From: Candidatus Woesearchaeota archaeon | GTDB taxonomy: Archaea; Nanobdellota; Nanobdellia; Woesearchaeales; ARS49 | Assembly: GCA_019323575.1 (NCBI GenBank) | Contig: JAHWHB010000068.1 | Span: 1-8,583, forward strand | Reading direction: 5' to 3' | Length of the DNA: 8,583 nucleotides | Shown here: piece after piece, positions 1 through 5,839 of the stretch | Layout of the letters: each line of letters begins with the position of its first letter | How positions within the stretch are numbered: position 1 is the stretch's first letter | The notes under the pieces: model-generated | Told to the model about the DNA's origin: nothing | What the model saw: the letters and a program-made list of their open reading frames with translations, nothing else | The model's database searches: none | Made by a program: the position numbers and the translations under genes

Positions 1-722
1 TTCAAAAAGCAAGTCCTCTTGATCCTGAGATTTACAAGGGCGGGTTTAGGTCTTATTCTAAGTCTCAGTCTTTGGAGTCTTCTTTGGATACTCAAAAGCG
101 CATGTATGAGAAGAGTGATTCTTTGAATGATTGGTTTGCTCGTCAGCGTTATGATGTTGAGAGGAAGATGCCTCCTGGAAAGAGGGGTTATGATTTTGGT
201 CGTGATACTTGTTTTGAGGATGTTGCTAAGCAGTATTTGATGGGCGAGGGGAAAGAGTTGTATCAGCATTTGAAGAGTCAGGGCCGCGAGTTTTATGATA
301 TTACCAAAATTGGTACTGGTGATATTGGTGAGAAGGCTGTTGCTGGTCTTGCTGTTAATGGTTCTGAGGCTGCTTTGATTGGCTCTCGTGATTTTGAGGT
401 TAAGGTTTCTGCGCTTGCTTCTCAGTATGGTGTTTCCCGCCAGCGTGCTACTGAGTATGTTCTTGCTCATGAGCTTGTGCATGCTTCTCAGAAGGGCAGG
501 TATGCTAATGACCCTCTTGGTGCTGAGTTGGATGTTGAGCATACTTTGAAGGGTTATTTTGCTTCAAAGGGTTATTCTGACCTAGCCGCTATTGCTGGTG
601 ACCGTGCCAATAATGTTGCTAGAAATTATAGCGGTGCCACTTATGGAGCTGCCTCTCCGTCTTACGGCAGGGTTGCATCGCCTTCAAGCACTTCTTATGG
701 TTCTTCTGCTAAGGCTGCGTAA
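1..722 (+). CDS. HELVH-motif putative zinc metallopeptidase, 5' partial
   Basis: The reading frame is open to the left edge (first full codon at 3), so the gene probably starts before the window. The TTG at 72 is only the first in-window candidate start and has no clear RBS. The visible protein carries HELVH (468-482), the HExxH zinc-binding and catalytic motif of zincin peptidases. Acidic residues 15-20 positions later (in GAELDVEHT) could supply a third, glutamate zinc ligand as in gluzincins; this is inferred. After the motif comes YF..KGY, then a Ser/Ala/Gly/Tyr-rich low-complexity tail to the TAA at 720. No membrane segment is visible in the part present. Substrate and family cannot be named. 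The missing N-terminus could carry other domains, so peptidase activity is likely but not certain. Confidence 0.7.
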   Translation, partial: QKASPLDPEIYKGGFRSYSKSQSLESSLDTQKRMYEKSDSLNDWFARQRYDVERKMPPGKRGYDFGRDTCFEDVAKQYLMGEGKELYQHLKSQGREFYDITKIGTGDIGEKAVAGLAVNGSEAALIGSRDFEVKVSALASQYGVSRQRATEYVLAHELVHASQKGRYANDPLGAELDVEHTLKGYFASKGYSDLAAIAGDRANNVARNYSGATYGAASPSYGRVASPSSTSYGSSAKAA

Positions 723-724
723 GT

Positions 725-733
725 CATATATAG
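725..733 (+). promoter_or_regulatory. TATA box of the DNA ligase gene
   Basis: CATATATAG lies about 27 nt before the tandem GTG-ATG at 753/756. That is the usual archaeal TATA-to-start distance, so the ligase transcript probably begins at or next to the start codon (leaderless). No SD is visible. The T-rich run at 739-752 could also help terminate the preceding gene. Confidence 0.55.
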
Positions 734-755
734 TATTGTTTTTTCTGTTTTTGTG

Positions 756-2522
756 ATGGATTACTCTGTTTTGGTGGGGGTGTACGAGCGTCTTGAAGGT
801 ACGTCAAAGAGGTTGGAAAAGACTTTTATTTTGTCTGAGTTTTTGAAGTCTGCTGATGATTTGGATAAGGTGATGCTTCTTGTTCAGGGTCGCGTGTTTC
901 CTGGCTGGGATAGCAGGGAGCTTGGTATGGCTTCTAGGCTTTTGTTGAAGGCTCTTTCTCTTTCTACTGGTGCGTCTTTGGATAAGATTGAGAGCACTTG
1001 GAAGGAGACTGGTGATCTTGGCTTGGTTGCTTTTGAGCTTTGCAGTAAGAAGTCTCAGGTTACTTTGTTTTCTCAGACTTTGACTGTTGGCAAGGTTCTT
1101 GATAATTTGCAGAGGCTTGCTGAGTTGGAGGGCGCGGGTACTGTTGATAGGAAGGTTCAGTTTGTTTCTGAGTTGTTGACTAGCGCCTCTCCTGTTGAGG
1201 CGAAGTATATTATCCGCACTATTCTTGGCGAGTTGCGTGTTGGTTTGGGCGAGGGCACTTTAAGGGATGCTATTGTTTGGGCGTTTTTTGGTGATAAGGC
1301 AAAGGTTGTTTATAATCAGGATAAGAATGAGTTGGTTTTGTCTGATGAGGACCGTTTGGTTTATTCTTCTTTTGTTAATCTTGTTCAGGAGGCTTTGGAT
1401 GTTGTTAATGATTTTGGTGTTGTTGCCAAGCTTGCTAAAGAGAAAGGTGAATCTGGTTTAAGTGATGTTTCTTTGGAGGTTGGCAGGCCTGTTAAGGTTA
1501 TGCTGTTCCAGAAAGCTAAAGGTATTGAAGATGCTTTCTCCGTTGTTGGAACGCCTTGTGCTTGTGAGTTTAAGTATGATGGTTTTCGTTTGCAGGTTCA
1601 TAAGTTTGATAACAAGGTTAAGTTGTTTACTCGTAGGCTGGAGGATGTGACTACGCAGTTTCCTGATGTTGTTAAAAGAATTGAGAAGAATGTTAAGGCG
1701 CAGAATTGTGTGCTTGATGCTGAGGCGGTTGGTGTTGATTTGTCTTCTAAGAAATACTTGCCTTTTCAGAGTATTAGCCAGAGGATTAAGCGCAAGTATG
1801 ATATTGAGGATATGGCTAAGAAGTTCCCTGTTGAGTTGAATGCTTTTGATGTTTTGTTTTGTGATGGAAAGAGTTTGTTGAAGGTTCCTTTTGTTGAGCG
1901 GAGAAAGATTATTGAAAATGTTGTTGTCAATATTCCTTTTGAGATTAAGGTTGCTGAGCAGATTGTTACTGATGATGATAGCGCTGCTGATAAGTTTTAC
2001 AAGGATTCTCTTTCTGCTGGTAATGAGGGCATTATGATGAAAAATCTGGAGGGAATCTACAAGCCTGGTTCTCGTGTTGGTTTTGGTGTTAAGGTTAAGC
2101 CCACTATGGATACTTTGGAGGTTGTTATTGTTGGTGCCGAGTATGGTGAGGGTAAGCGCGGCAAGTGGCTTGCTTCTTTTGTTGTTGCTGTTCGTAATCC
2201 TGAGACTAATGAGTTTGTTGAGGTTGGCCGTGTTGGCACTGGTATCAAGGAGAAATCTGAGGAGGGCGTTAGTTTTGAGCAGCTGACTGAGTTGTTGGCG
2301 CCTTTGATTATTGAAGAGAAGGGCAGGGAGGTTAAGGTTAGGCCCGAGGTTGTTATTGAGGTTGATTATGAGGAGATTCAAAAATCTCCTACTTATTCTT
2401 CTGGTTTTGCTTTGCGTTTTCCCCGTTTGGTTAAGCTCAGGGAGGACCGTTCACCAGAAGATATTAATACTGTTGATGATGTGCGTTTGTTAGCGACTAG
2501 TCAGCGTGGACGAGGTGAATGA
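756..2522 (+). CDS. lig: ATP-dependent DNA ligase
   Basis: Seals nicks in duplex DNA through a ligase-AMP intermediate, for Okazaki-fragment joining and repair. The reading frame gives 588 aa from ATG 756 (589 from GTG 753), normal for archaeal replicative ligases. Numbered from GTG 753, the nucleotidyltransferase motifs occur in order: motif I K274-Y-D-G with K274 the adenylated lysine, motif III LFTRR (291-295), motif IIIa ELNAFD (361-366), motif IV EGIMMK (425-430), motif V KVK (447-449), and motif VI RFPR (555-558) in the OB fold. The first ~240 residues match the all-helical N-terminal DNA-binding domain in length and character. Motif V reads GFGVKVKP, without the tryptophan usual in archaeal relatives. 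The start is chosen because a TATA box 27 nt upstream and the absence of an SD suggest leaderless initiation. The last codons overlap the RBS of the next gene, implying co-transcription. Confidence 0.95.
   Translation: MDYSVLVGVYERLEGTSKRLEKTFILSEFLKSADDLDKVMLLVQGRVFPGWDSRELGMASRLLLKALSLSTGASLDKIESTWKETGDLGLVAFELCSKKSQVTLFSQTLTVGKVLDNLQRLAELEGAGTVDRKVQFVSELLTSASPVEAKYIIRTILGELRVGLGEGTLRDAIVWAFFGDKAKVVYNQDKNELVLSDEDRLVYSSFVNLVQEALDVVNDFGVVAKLAKEKGESGLSDVSLEVGRPVKVMLFQKAKGIEDAFSVVGTPCACEFKYDGFRLQVHKFDNKVKLFTRRLEDVTTQFPDVVKRIEKNVKAQNCVLDAEAVGVDLSSKKYLPFQSISQRIKRKYDIEDMAKKFPVELNAFDVLFCDGKSLLKVPFVERRKIIENVVVNIPFEIKVAEQIVTDDDSAADKFYKDSLSAGNEGIMMKNLEGIYKPGSRVGFGVKVKPTMDTLEVVIVGAEYGEGKRGKWLASFVVAVRNPETNEFVEVGRVGTGIKEKSEEGVSFEQLTELLAPLIIEEKGREVKVRPEVVIEVDYEEIQKSPTYSSGFALRFPRLVKLREDRSPEDINTVDDVRLLATSQRGRGE
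2512..2518 (+). promoter_or_regulatory. Shine-Dalgarno site of the lipoprotein gene
   Basis: GAGGTGA lies inside the last codons of the ligase gene, 5 nt before ATG 2524. It selects ATG 2524 over the in-frame GTGs at 2506 and 2515, and indicates translation from the ligase mRNA. Confidence 0.7.
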
Positions 2523-2523
2523 A

Positions 2524-3009
2524 ATGAAATGGTATTTTGTTGTTTTAATGGTGTTATTGGTTTCTTGCTCTAAGCCTATTGCTCAGCCTGAGCTCGAGTC
2601 TGATGTTTTGGATATCTCTCGTGCTGTTCAGCTTGGCAAGCCTGTTAAGTGTGTTTCTGAGCAGGCCGGCCAGACTACTACTATTTACATGAAGGGAAGT
2701 AAGATGCGCATGGATACTGTGCCTGCTGATGCTCACGGCATTTATACTGAGGATTTGATGTACACGTGGCAGGCCAAGCAGGGGTCTGTTATGAAGATTT
2801 CAGAGATTAAGCAGATGTCTGCTGAGGCTGAAGAGTACAAGCCTAAGTCTCAACAGGAGATTATTGATACTGCTCAGAAGGTTAATGCCAGGTGCGAGCC
2901 TGCCGAGATTTCTGAGTCTTTGTTTGTCCCTCCTGCTGATGTTGAGTTTCAGGATTTGACTGAGATGTTGAAGCAGCTTGAGGCCATGACTGAGAGTTTG
3001 CAGAAATAA
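2524..3009 (+). CDS. Small secreted lipoprotein, unknown function
   Basis: 161 aa from ATG 2524. It begins with a short lipoprotein signal: K2, a hydrophobic core, then the lipobox LVSC with Cys15 as the expected lipidated residue, followed by SKPIAQPE. The mature part has GKPVKC near residue 38 and IYMKGSKMRMD near 54-64. This GKPV.C ... .Y.KG.KMR pattern is, from memory, common in small archaeal and candidate-phylum lipoproteins and resembles the DUF4412/LolA-like fold; I cannot confirm the family. The C-terminus (VEFQDLTEMLKQLEAMTESLQ) looks helical. The start is set by a GAGGTGA SD and by the signal peptide beginning exactly there. The gene begins just after the ligase stop, but no functional link to DNA ligation is evident. 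It probably sits outside the cytoplasmic membrane. Confidence 0.8.
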   Translation: MKWYFVVLMVLLVSCSKPIAQPELESDVLDISRAVQLGKPVKCVSEQAGQTTTIYMKGSKMRMDTVPADAHGIYTEDLMYTWQAKQGSVMKISEIKQMSAEAEEYKPKSQQEIIDTAQKVNARCEPAEISESLFVPPADVEFQDLTEMLKQLEAMTESLQK

Positions 3010-3010
3010 T

Positions 3011-3019
3011 TTTATATAC
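3011..3019 (+). promoter_or_regulatory. TATA box of the nitroreductase gene
   Basis: TTTATATAC immediately follows the lipoprotein stop codon. Transcription would start near 3038-3041, leaving a leader of about 10 nt that holds the SD-like AGAGG (3041-3045), 5 nt before ATG 3051. The T-rich run at 3021-3031 is a candidate archaeal-type terminator for the ligase-lipoprotein transcript. Confidence 0.6.
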
Positions 3020-3050
3020 CTTTATTTTTTTATCATGAAAAGAGGTTTTT

Positions 3051-3683
3051 ATGGATACGCTTGAATGTATTGCAACGAGGCGTTGTATTCGTAAGTTTTT
3101 GGATATTCCTGTTGAGTTTGAGAAGATTGGGAATATTATGGACGCGGGAAGGTATGCTCCTAGTGCTGGTAACTTGCAGGACTGGAAGTTTATGTTGATT
3201 ACTGATGAGGCTATGCGTAATGAGATTGCAAAGGCGTGTGTTGAGCAGTTTTGGATTGCTACTGCTCCTGTTATTATTCTTGTTTGTACTGAGCCTGAGA
3301 AGACTAAGCGGTTTTATGGTCGTTCTGGTGAGAAGTTTAGTATTCAGAATAGTGCTGCTGTTGTTCAGAACATGTTGCTTGCTGCTCATGCTGAGGGGCT
3401 TGGTGCTTGTTGGGTTGGTGCCTTTGAAGAGGAAGCCATTAGGCGTTTGCTTGAGATTCCTGACAGTGTGATGGTGCAGGCCATTGTTCCTATTGGTTAT
3501 GCTGATGAAAAAGTGCCTGTTCCTTTGCGTTTTACTCTTGAGGATTTGATTTATATTGATGCGTGGGGTAATCGCGTTAAGGATCTTGCTGCTTATATGG
3601 AATGGTATGGCGAGCACGTGCAGAAGGCCATTAAGAAAGGTAAGGAAGCTGTTAAGAAGTTTATTCGCAGGCTTCAGAAGTAG
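3051..3683 (+). CDS. Nitroreductase-family FMN flavoprotein
   Basis: 210 aa, the usual size of this family, whose members are homodimeric FMN enzymes that transfer hydride from NAD(P)H to nitro compounds, quinones or other substrates. FMN-contact motifs are visible: RRCIRKF (10-16) binding the phosphate, APSAGNLQ (36-43), the central QNSAAVVQNMLLAAHAEGLG helix with CWVGAF, and IVPIGYA. The C-terminus is a Lys/Arg-rich amphipathic extension (about the last 25 residues, KKGKEAVKKFIRRLQ), longer than the catalytic fold needs and possibly membrane- or nucleic-acid-binding. ATG 3051 is supported by AGAGG 5 nt upstream. It has its own TATA box, so it is a separate unit from the ligase genes. The physiological substrate cannot be read from sequence. 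Confidence 0.9.
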   Translation: MDTLECIATRRCIRKFLDIPVEFEKIGNIMDAGRYAPSAGNLQDWKFMLITDEAMRNEIAKACVEQFWIATAPVIILVCTEPEKTKRFYGRSGEKFSIQNSAAVVQNMLLAAHAEGLGACWVGAFEEEAIRRLLEIPDSVMVQAIVPIGYADEKVPVPLRFTLEDLIYIDAWGNRVKDLAAYMEWYGEHVQKAIKKGKEAVKKFIRRLQK

Positions 3684-3814
3684 TCTGTTTAAGTGACGAA
3701 AATACGAGTTCTACACTTGAGTGGTGACAGTCCTTTTTGTAGTACTACATCGTCTATATTTCCATCCGAAGTAAAGGTTTAATACTGTAACATCTATTTT
3801 ATCGCACAAGAATA
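3684..3814 (+). other. Non-coding spacer between nitroreductase and the ftsZ promoter
   Basis: No credible ORF. It holds a weak potential hairpin (CTACA 3711-3715 with TGTAG 3738-3742) with a T5 run (3734-3738) that could serve as a nitroreductase terminator, and a perfect 10-bp palindrome GTAGTACTAC (3739-3748) that could be a protein-binding site. Nothing else is recognisable. Confidence 0.4.
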
Positions 3815-3823
3815 TTTATAAAT
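3815..3823 (+). promoter_or_regulatory. TATA box of the ftsZ transcript
   Basis: TTTATAAAT is a near-ideal archaeal TATA box, preceded by a purine-rich BRE-like CAAGAA (3807-3812). Start of transcription is predicted near 3845, about 205 nt before the ftsZ ATG, which gives an unusually long leader for this genome. Confidence 0.65.
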
Positions 3824-3844
3824 GCTTTAGAAGTGAAATAAAAA

Positions 3845-4051
3845 TTATTACACATACTTTGTTGGCGCAAAGTAGTGTTTTAAAATCGTTTTGGCGAACG
3901 ATTAAAACTTTTGTTTTTGAGTTCTTGAATAGATGTTGCTTCGTTGGCGCGATCACAACACCTTCTGGATAGCAGTTATCGCTCCCAATATTTAATCTTT
4001 AGGTTAAACTTGGGGGTAGTAAAAAAAACACACCGAAAGGGGGGATATGAA
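3845..4051 (+). ncRNA. Structured ftsZ 5' leader: candidate cis-regulatory RNA
   Basis: Predicted ~205-nt untranslated leader. Hairpin P1: TACTTTG (3855-3861) / CAAAGTA (3868-3874), extendable by ACAC/GTGT around one bulged A. Hairpin P2: AATCGTT (3884-3890) / AACGATT (3897-3903), extendable by GTTTT/AAAAC around a 2-nt bulge. Hairpin P3: TCG (3941-3943) / CGA (3950-3952), with an outer stem TGTTG (3934-3938) / CAACA (3956-3960) across an internal loop. All three have the identical hexaloop TTGGCG (3862-3867, 3891-3896, 3944-3949) on different stems. Hairpin P4: GCTCCCAA (3981-3988) / TTGGGGGT (4010-4017) plus TTTAATC (3991-3997) / GGTTAAA (4002-4008), loop TTTA. An A-rich single strand (4018-4038) then leads to the SD. 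The pairings are read by eye; function and RNA class are inferred. Confidence 0.6.
4039..4044 (+). promoter_or_regulatory. Shine-Dalgarno site of ftsZ
   Basis: A run of six G after GAAA, 7 nt before ATG 4052, selects that ATG over the in-frame TTG at 3944 (which falls inside hairpin P3) and the out-of-frame ATG at 4047. The G-run could pair with CTCCC (3982-3986) of hairpin P4 or with the C-run in the 3' UTR (5141-5145), so its accessibility may be controlled. Confidence 0.6.
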
Positions 4052-5116
4052 ATGGATATTTTGGTTGAAAATGCAAAACAAAACGAAACATTTAGTGGTC
4101 TTGCCGTAGGCCAGGCCAACATTAGAGTGATTGGCTGCGGTGGCGCAGGCAACAACATGGTTACCTGGCTGTACAAGCGCGGAATTAAGGGCGCTGAGAT
4201 TATCGCGATTAATACTGATCAACAGCACTTGAAGATTAGTGAAGCTGACAAAAAGTTCACTATTGGCAACGAGTGCACTAGAGGGCTTGGCTGTGGCGGT
4301 TTCCCGCAGAAGGGTGCAGAAGCTGCTCAGGAGTCTATTAACGAGTTGAAGAATGTTTTGAAAGGCTCTGACATGGTCTTTGTCTGTGCCGGAATGGGAG
4401 GCGGTACTGGTACTGGTTCTGCTCCTGTTGTTGCTCAGCTTTGCAAGGACATGGGCGCTATTGTCATTGGCACTGTTACTATGCCTTTTATGATTGAGCG
4501 CGCTCGTATTGAGAAGGCAGAGCACGGATTGGAGATGCTTCGAAAGGCTTCTGATACTGTGATTGTTATTGATAACAATCGTCTTGTTCAGATTGCAGGC
4601 AATCTTCCTGTTCAACAGGCTTTTGCTGTTGCTAACGAGCTTGTTGCCACTATGATTAAGGGCATTGTTGAGACTATTGCCGTTCCCTCCTTGGTTAATC
4701 TTGACTTTGCTGATGTGAAAGCAATTATGACTAATGGTGGTGTGGCTGCCATCGGTGTGGGCAGCTCTGACACCACCAATAGGGTTGAAGAGGCTGTTAA
4801 GGGTGCTTTGGAGAACCCGTTGCTTGACATTAATTATAATGGAGCGACCGGCGCTCTGATTCATGTTTGGGGCGGCCCTGACCTGACTCTTGAGGAGATT
4901 AACCGTGTTGGTGAGCTTGTTACCGGAGAGATGGACGAGGATGCCAACGTGATCTGGGGCGCTCGTGTCTCTGATGATATGAAAGGGAAGCTGATGATTA
5001 TGACTATTATTACTGGAGTTAAGAGCTCTGCGATTATTGGTAAGGCGACTCCTGATAGGCACGCCATTGTTGCTCATCAGGTTTCTGACGAGCTCGGGAT
5101 TGAGATTATCCATTAG
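4052..5116 (+). CDS. ftsZ: Cell division GTPase FtsZ
   Basis: Tubulin-family GTPase that polymerises into the cytokinetic ring at mid-cell. From ATG 4052 the protein is 354 aa, normal for archaeal FtsZ. Motifs seen: T1 loop GCGGAGNN (28-35), TRGLGCGG, the tubulin signature GMGGGTGTGSAP (114-125) that binds GTP phosphates, and the T7 loop NLDFADV with N216, D218 and D221, which completes the GTPase site of the next subunit. All catalytic residues are intact. It ends soon after the C-terminal core (ELGIEII), without the long linker and tail peptide of bacterial FtsZ. I cannot decide between FtsZ1 and FtsZ2. It is transcribed alone from the TATA box at 3815, with a structured leader and a structured 3' UTR ending in a strong terminator. 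Its codon choice is more mixed (AAC, GAC, GGC) than its neighbours', as in well-expressed genes. Confidence 0.97.
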   Translation: MDILVENAKQNETFSGLAVGQANIRVIGCGGAGNNMVTWLYKRGIKGAEIIAINTDQQHLKISEADKKFTIGNECTRGLGCGGFPQKGAEAAQESINELKNVLKGSDMVFVCAGMGGGTGTGSAPVVAQLCKDMGAIVIGTVTMPFMIERARIEKAEHGLEMLRKASDTVIVIDNNRLVQIAGNLPVQQAFAVANELVATMIKGIVETIAVPSLVNLDFADVKAIMTNGGVAAIGVGSSDTTNRVEEAVKGALENPLLDINYNGATGALIHVWGGPDLTLEEINRVGELVTGEMDEDANVIWGARVSDDMKGKLMIMTIITGVKSSAIIGKATPDRHAIVAHQVSDELGIEIIH

Positions 5117-5122
5117 GTTCTC

Positions 5123-5171
5123 TTGCCTTCATTCATACCACCCCCAACGCGCTTACGCGCAATGAAGGCAA
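5123..5171 (+). promoter_or_regulatory. Branched stem-loop in the ftsZ 3' UTR
   Basis: A perfect 11-bp inverted repeat, TTGCCTTCATT (5123-5133) and AATGAAGGCAA (5161-5171), encloses a smaller GCGC-TTAC-GCGC hairpin (5149-5160) stacked against its 3' arm. The remaining 15 nt on the 5' side (5134-5148) form a C-rich bulge containing ACCACCCCCAA. The element lies between the stop codon and the terminator. Possible roles are mRNA stabilisation, protein binding or pairing with the leader; these are inferred. Confidence 0.6.
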
Positions 5172-5178
5172 TCCTTGG

Positions 5179-5210
5179 CCCCTCCTAAAGGAGGGGTTTA
5201 TTTTTTTTTA
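5179..5210 (+). terminator. Hairpin/T-tract terminator of ftsZ
   Basis: CCCCTCC (5179-5185), loop TAAA, GGAGGGG (5190-5196), then TTTA and nine T. This is a textbook bacterial-style intrinsic terminator. Only the plus strand has the T-tract after the stem, so it serves ftsZ and not the convergent vapC. Confidence 0.85.
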
Positions 5211-5214
5211 AGAA

Positions 5215-5583
5215 TTATTTTACAAATTCAACGTTTTCAAGATTCTCGAATTCTTTGTCTCCTGTCAGAAATTTGATCCCAAGAGAAGCAGCAGTAATAT
5301 AGCCCACGCAATCCGCTGCTGAAATGTTTCTTTTGTTAAGTTGAAGTTTCATTGTGTTTGCCCGGGATATAAACTGTTCGAATGGAATTGCTGTTTTTGT
5401 CAATGCTTTTAGGAATGCATCGGCTGTTTTTAGGTCGTGTTCTCGTAGCAGGATGTAATGTACTTCTATCAGGTTCAATGCTGTTGTAGCCATCCTGCAC
5501 TCACCATACGGCACGTAATTGGGATTGCCTCTTATCAGCTCGATGATTGCATAGCTGTCAAAGAAGTAGACTTTATCTACCAT
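5215..5583 (-). CDS. vapC: PIN-domain ribonuclease toxin, VapC-like
   Basis: 122 aa, typical VapC length. PIN-domain nucleases hold Mg2+ with a cluster of acidic residues, and VapC toxins cleave tRNA or rRNA to stop translation. The acidic residues are all visible: D9 (YFFDSYAIIEL), E40 (NLIEVHYIL), D91 (ISAADCVGYI) and D109 (FLTGDKEFE), so the toxin looks intact. Its ATG overlaps the end of the antitoxin gene by 7 nt (ATGGTAG), the tight coupling usual for vapBC. The pair is on the minus strand, convergent with ftsZ and divergent from the secreted-protein operon. Because the plus strand stays G/T-rich through this region, the codons used differ from those of the plus-strand genes. RNA target unknown. 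A housekeeping PIN nuclease is less likely given the AbrB-type partner. Confidence 0.88.
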   Translation of the reverse strand: MVDKVYFFDSYAIIELIRGNPNYVPYGECRMATTALNLIEVHYILLREHDLKTADAFLKALTKTAIPFEQFISRANTMKLQLNKRNISAADCVGYITAASLGIKFLTGDKEFENLENVEFVK

Positions 5584-5792
5584 AAGTCTTTGCGCGCCTC
5601 GTCTTTGAGTTCTTGCGTTGTTTTTTTGAATGTTAGTTTTTTAAGGAGTTGTTTGGTTCTTTCAGGGGAGGGCAATACAAGCAAATCAATGTGCTCGTTT
5701 GGTTTTAATTCTAATTCCTGCACTTTTTCGCTTGGTATTATTACCGCCAGCGAGTTTCCCCATCTTTTGGTTGTTCCGCATATTGTTTCCAT
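5577..5792 (-). CDS. vapB: AbrB-family antitoxin, VapB-like
   Basis: 71 aa from ATG 5792. A TTG at 5804 would add four residues (one more than MYNI's three), but it lies in the operator palindrome and is less likely. The N-terminal half has the SpoVT/AbrB swapped-hairpin DNA-binding pattern: TTKRWGNSLAVIIPSEKV followed by LELKPNEHIDLLVL. The C-terminal half (KKLTFKKTTQELKDEARKDLW) is charged and helical, as expected for the segment that wraps and blocks the PIN toxin. VapB-type antitoxins neutralise VapC and, with it, repress their own promoter. A palindromic operator sits directly upstream. There is no SD, and a TATA box 26-27 nt before ATG 5792 suggests leaderless initiation. The gene overlaps vapC by 7 nt. 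Confidence 0.87.
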   Translation of the reverse strand: METICGTTKRWGNSLAVIIPSEKVQELELKPNEHIDLLVLPSPERTKQLLKKLTFKKTTQELKDEARKDLW

Positions 5793-5794
5793 AA

Positions 5795-5813
5795 TATTAT
5801 ACAATGTATAATA
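5795..5813 (-). promoter_or_regulatory. Palindromic operator of vapBC
   Basis: TATTATAC-AAT-GTATAATA is a perfect inverted repeat with 8-bp arms and a 3-bp centre. It lies between the minus-strand TATA box and the vapB start, where a dimeric AbrB-fold antitoxin would block transcription. Autoregulation is known for the family; the site is inferred from symmetry and position. Confidence 0.65.
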
Positions 5814-5814
5814 A

Positions 5815-5823
5815 GTATATTAA
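5815..5823 (-). promoter_or_regulatory. TATA box of vapBC
   Basis: On the minus strand this reads TTAATATAC, centred about 27 nt before ATG 5792, so the mRNA would start at or next to that codon. The secreted-protein TATA box is only about 17 bp away on the other strand, so the two divergent promoters may interfere. Confidence 0.5.
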
Positions 5824-5839
5824 TCTTTCTAGGAAAACC

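Noticed and set aside
1458..2381. Minus-strand ORF of 307 codons inside the ligase gene
   Set aside because: Asn/Leu/Ser-rich shadow translation caused by the G/T-rich codons of the ligase; no domain, promoter or RBS.
2506..2523. Upstream GTG starts for the lipoprotein (2506, 2515)
   Set aside because: They would put charged residues before the signal peptide and overlap the SD; ATG 2524 gives a clean signal and proper spacing.
3035..3064. Nine-codon ORF from ATG 3035 overlapping the nitroreductase start
   Set aside because: No SD upstream, and the predicted transcription start lies at or after this ATG.
3877..3908. Palindromic 32-nt block beginning GTTTT and ending AAAAC, resembling a CRISPR repeat
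   Set aside because: It occurs once; no second copy, spacers or cas genes. It is explained as hairpin P2 of the ftsZ leader.
3944..4051. N-terminal extension of FtsZ from TTG 3944
   Set aside because: The extra 36 residues are not FtsZ-like, fall over leader hairpins P3 and P4, and ATG 4052 has a strong SD.
4004..5113. Minus-strand ORF of 369 codons opposite ftsZ
   Set aside because: Low-complexity Asn/Ser/Leu composition exactly antisense to an intact FtsZ; a codon-bias shadow.
5458..5811. Plus-strand ORF of 117 codons opposite vapBC
   Set aside because: Antisense to two well-supported genes, Ser/Cys-rich, no RBS and no family resemblance.
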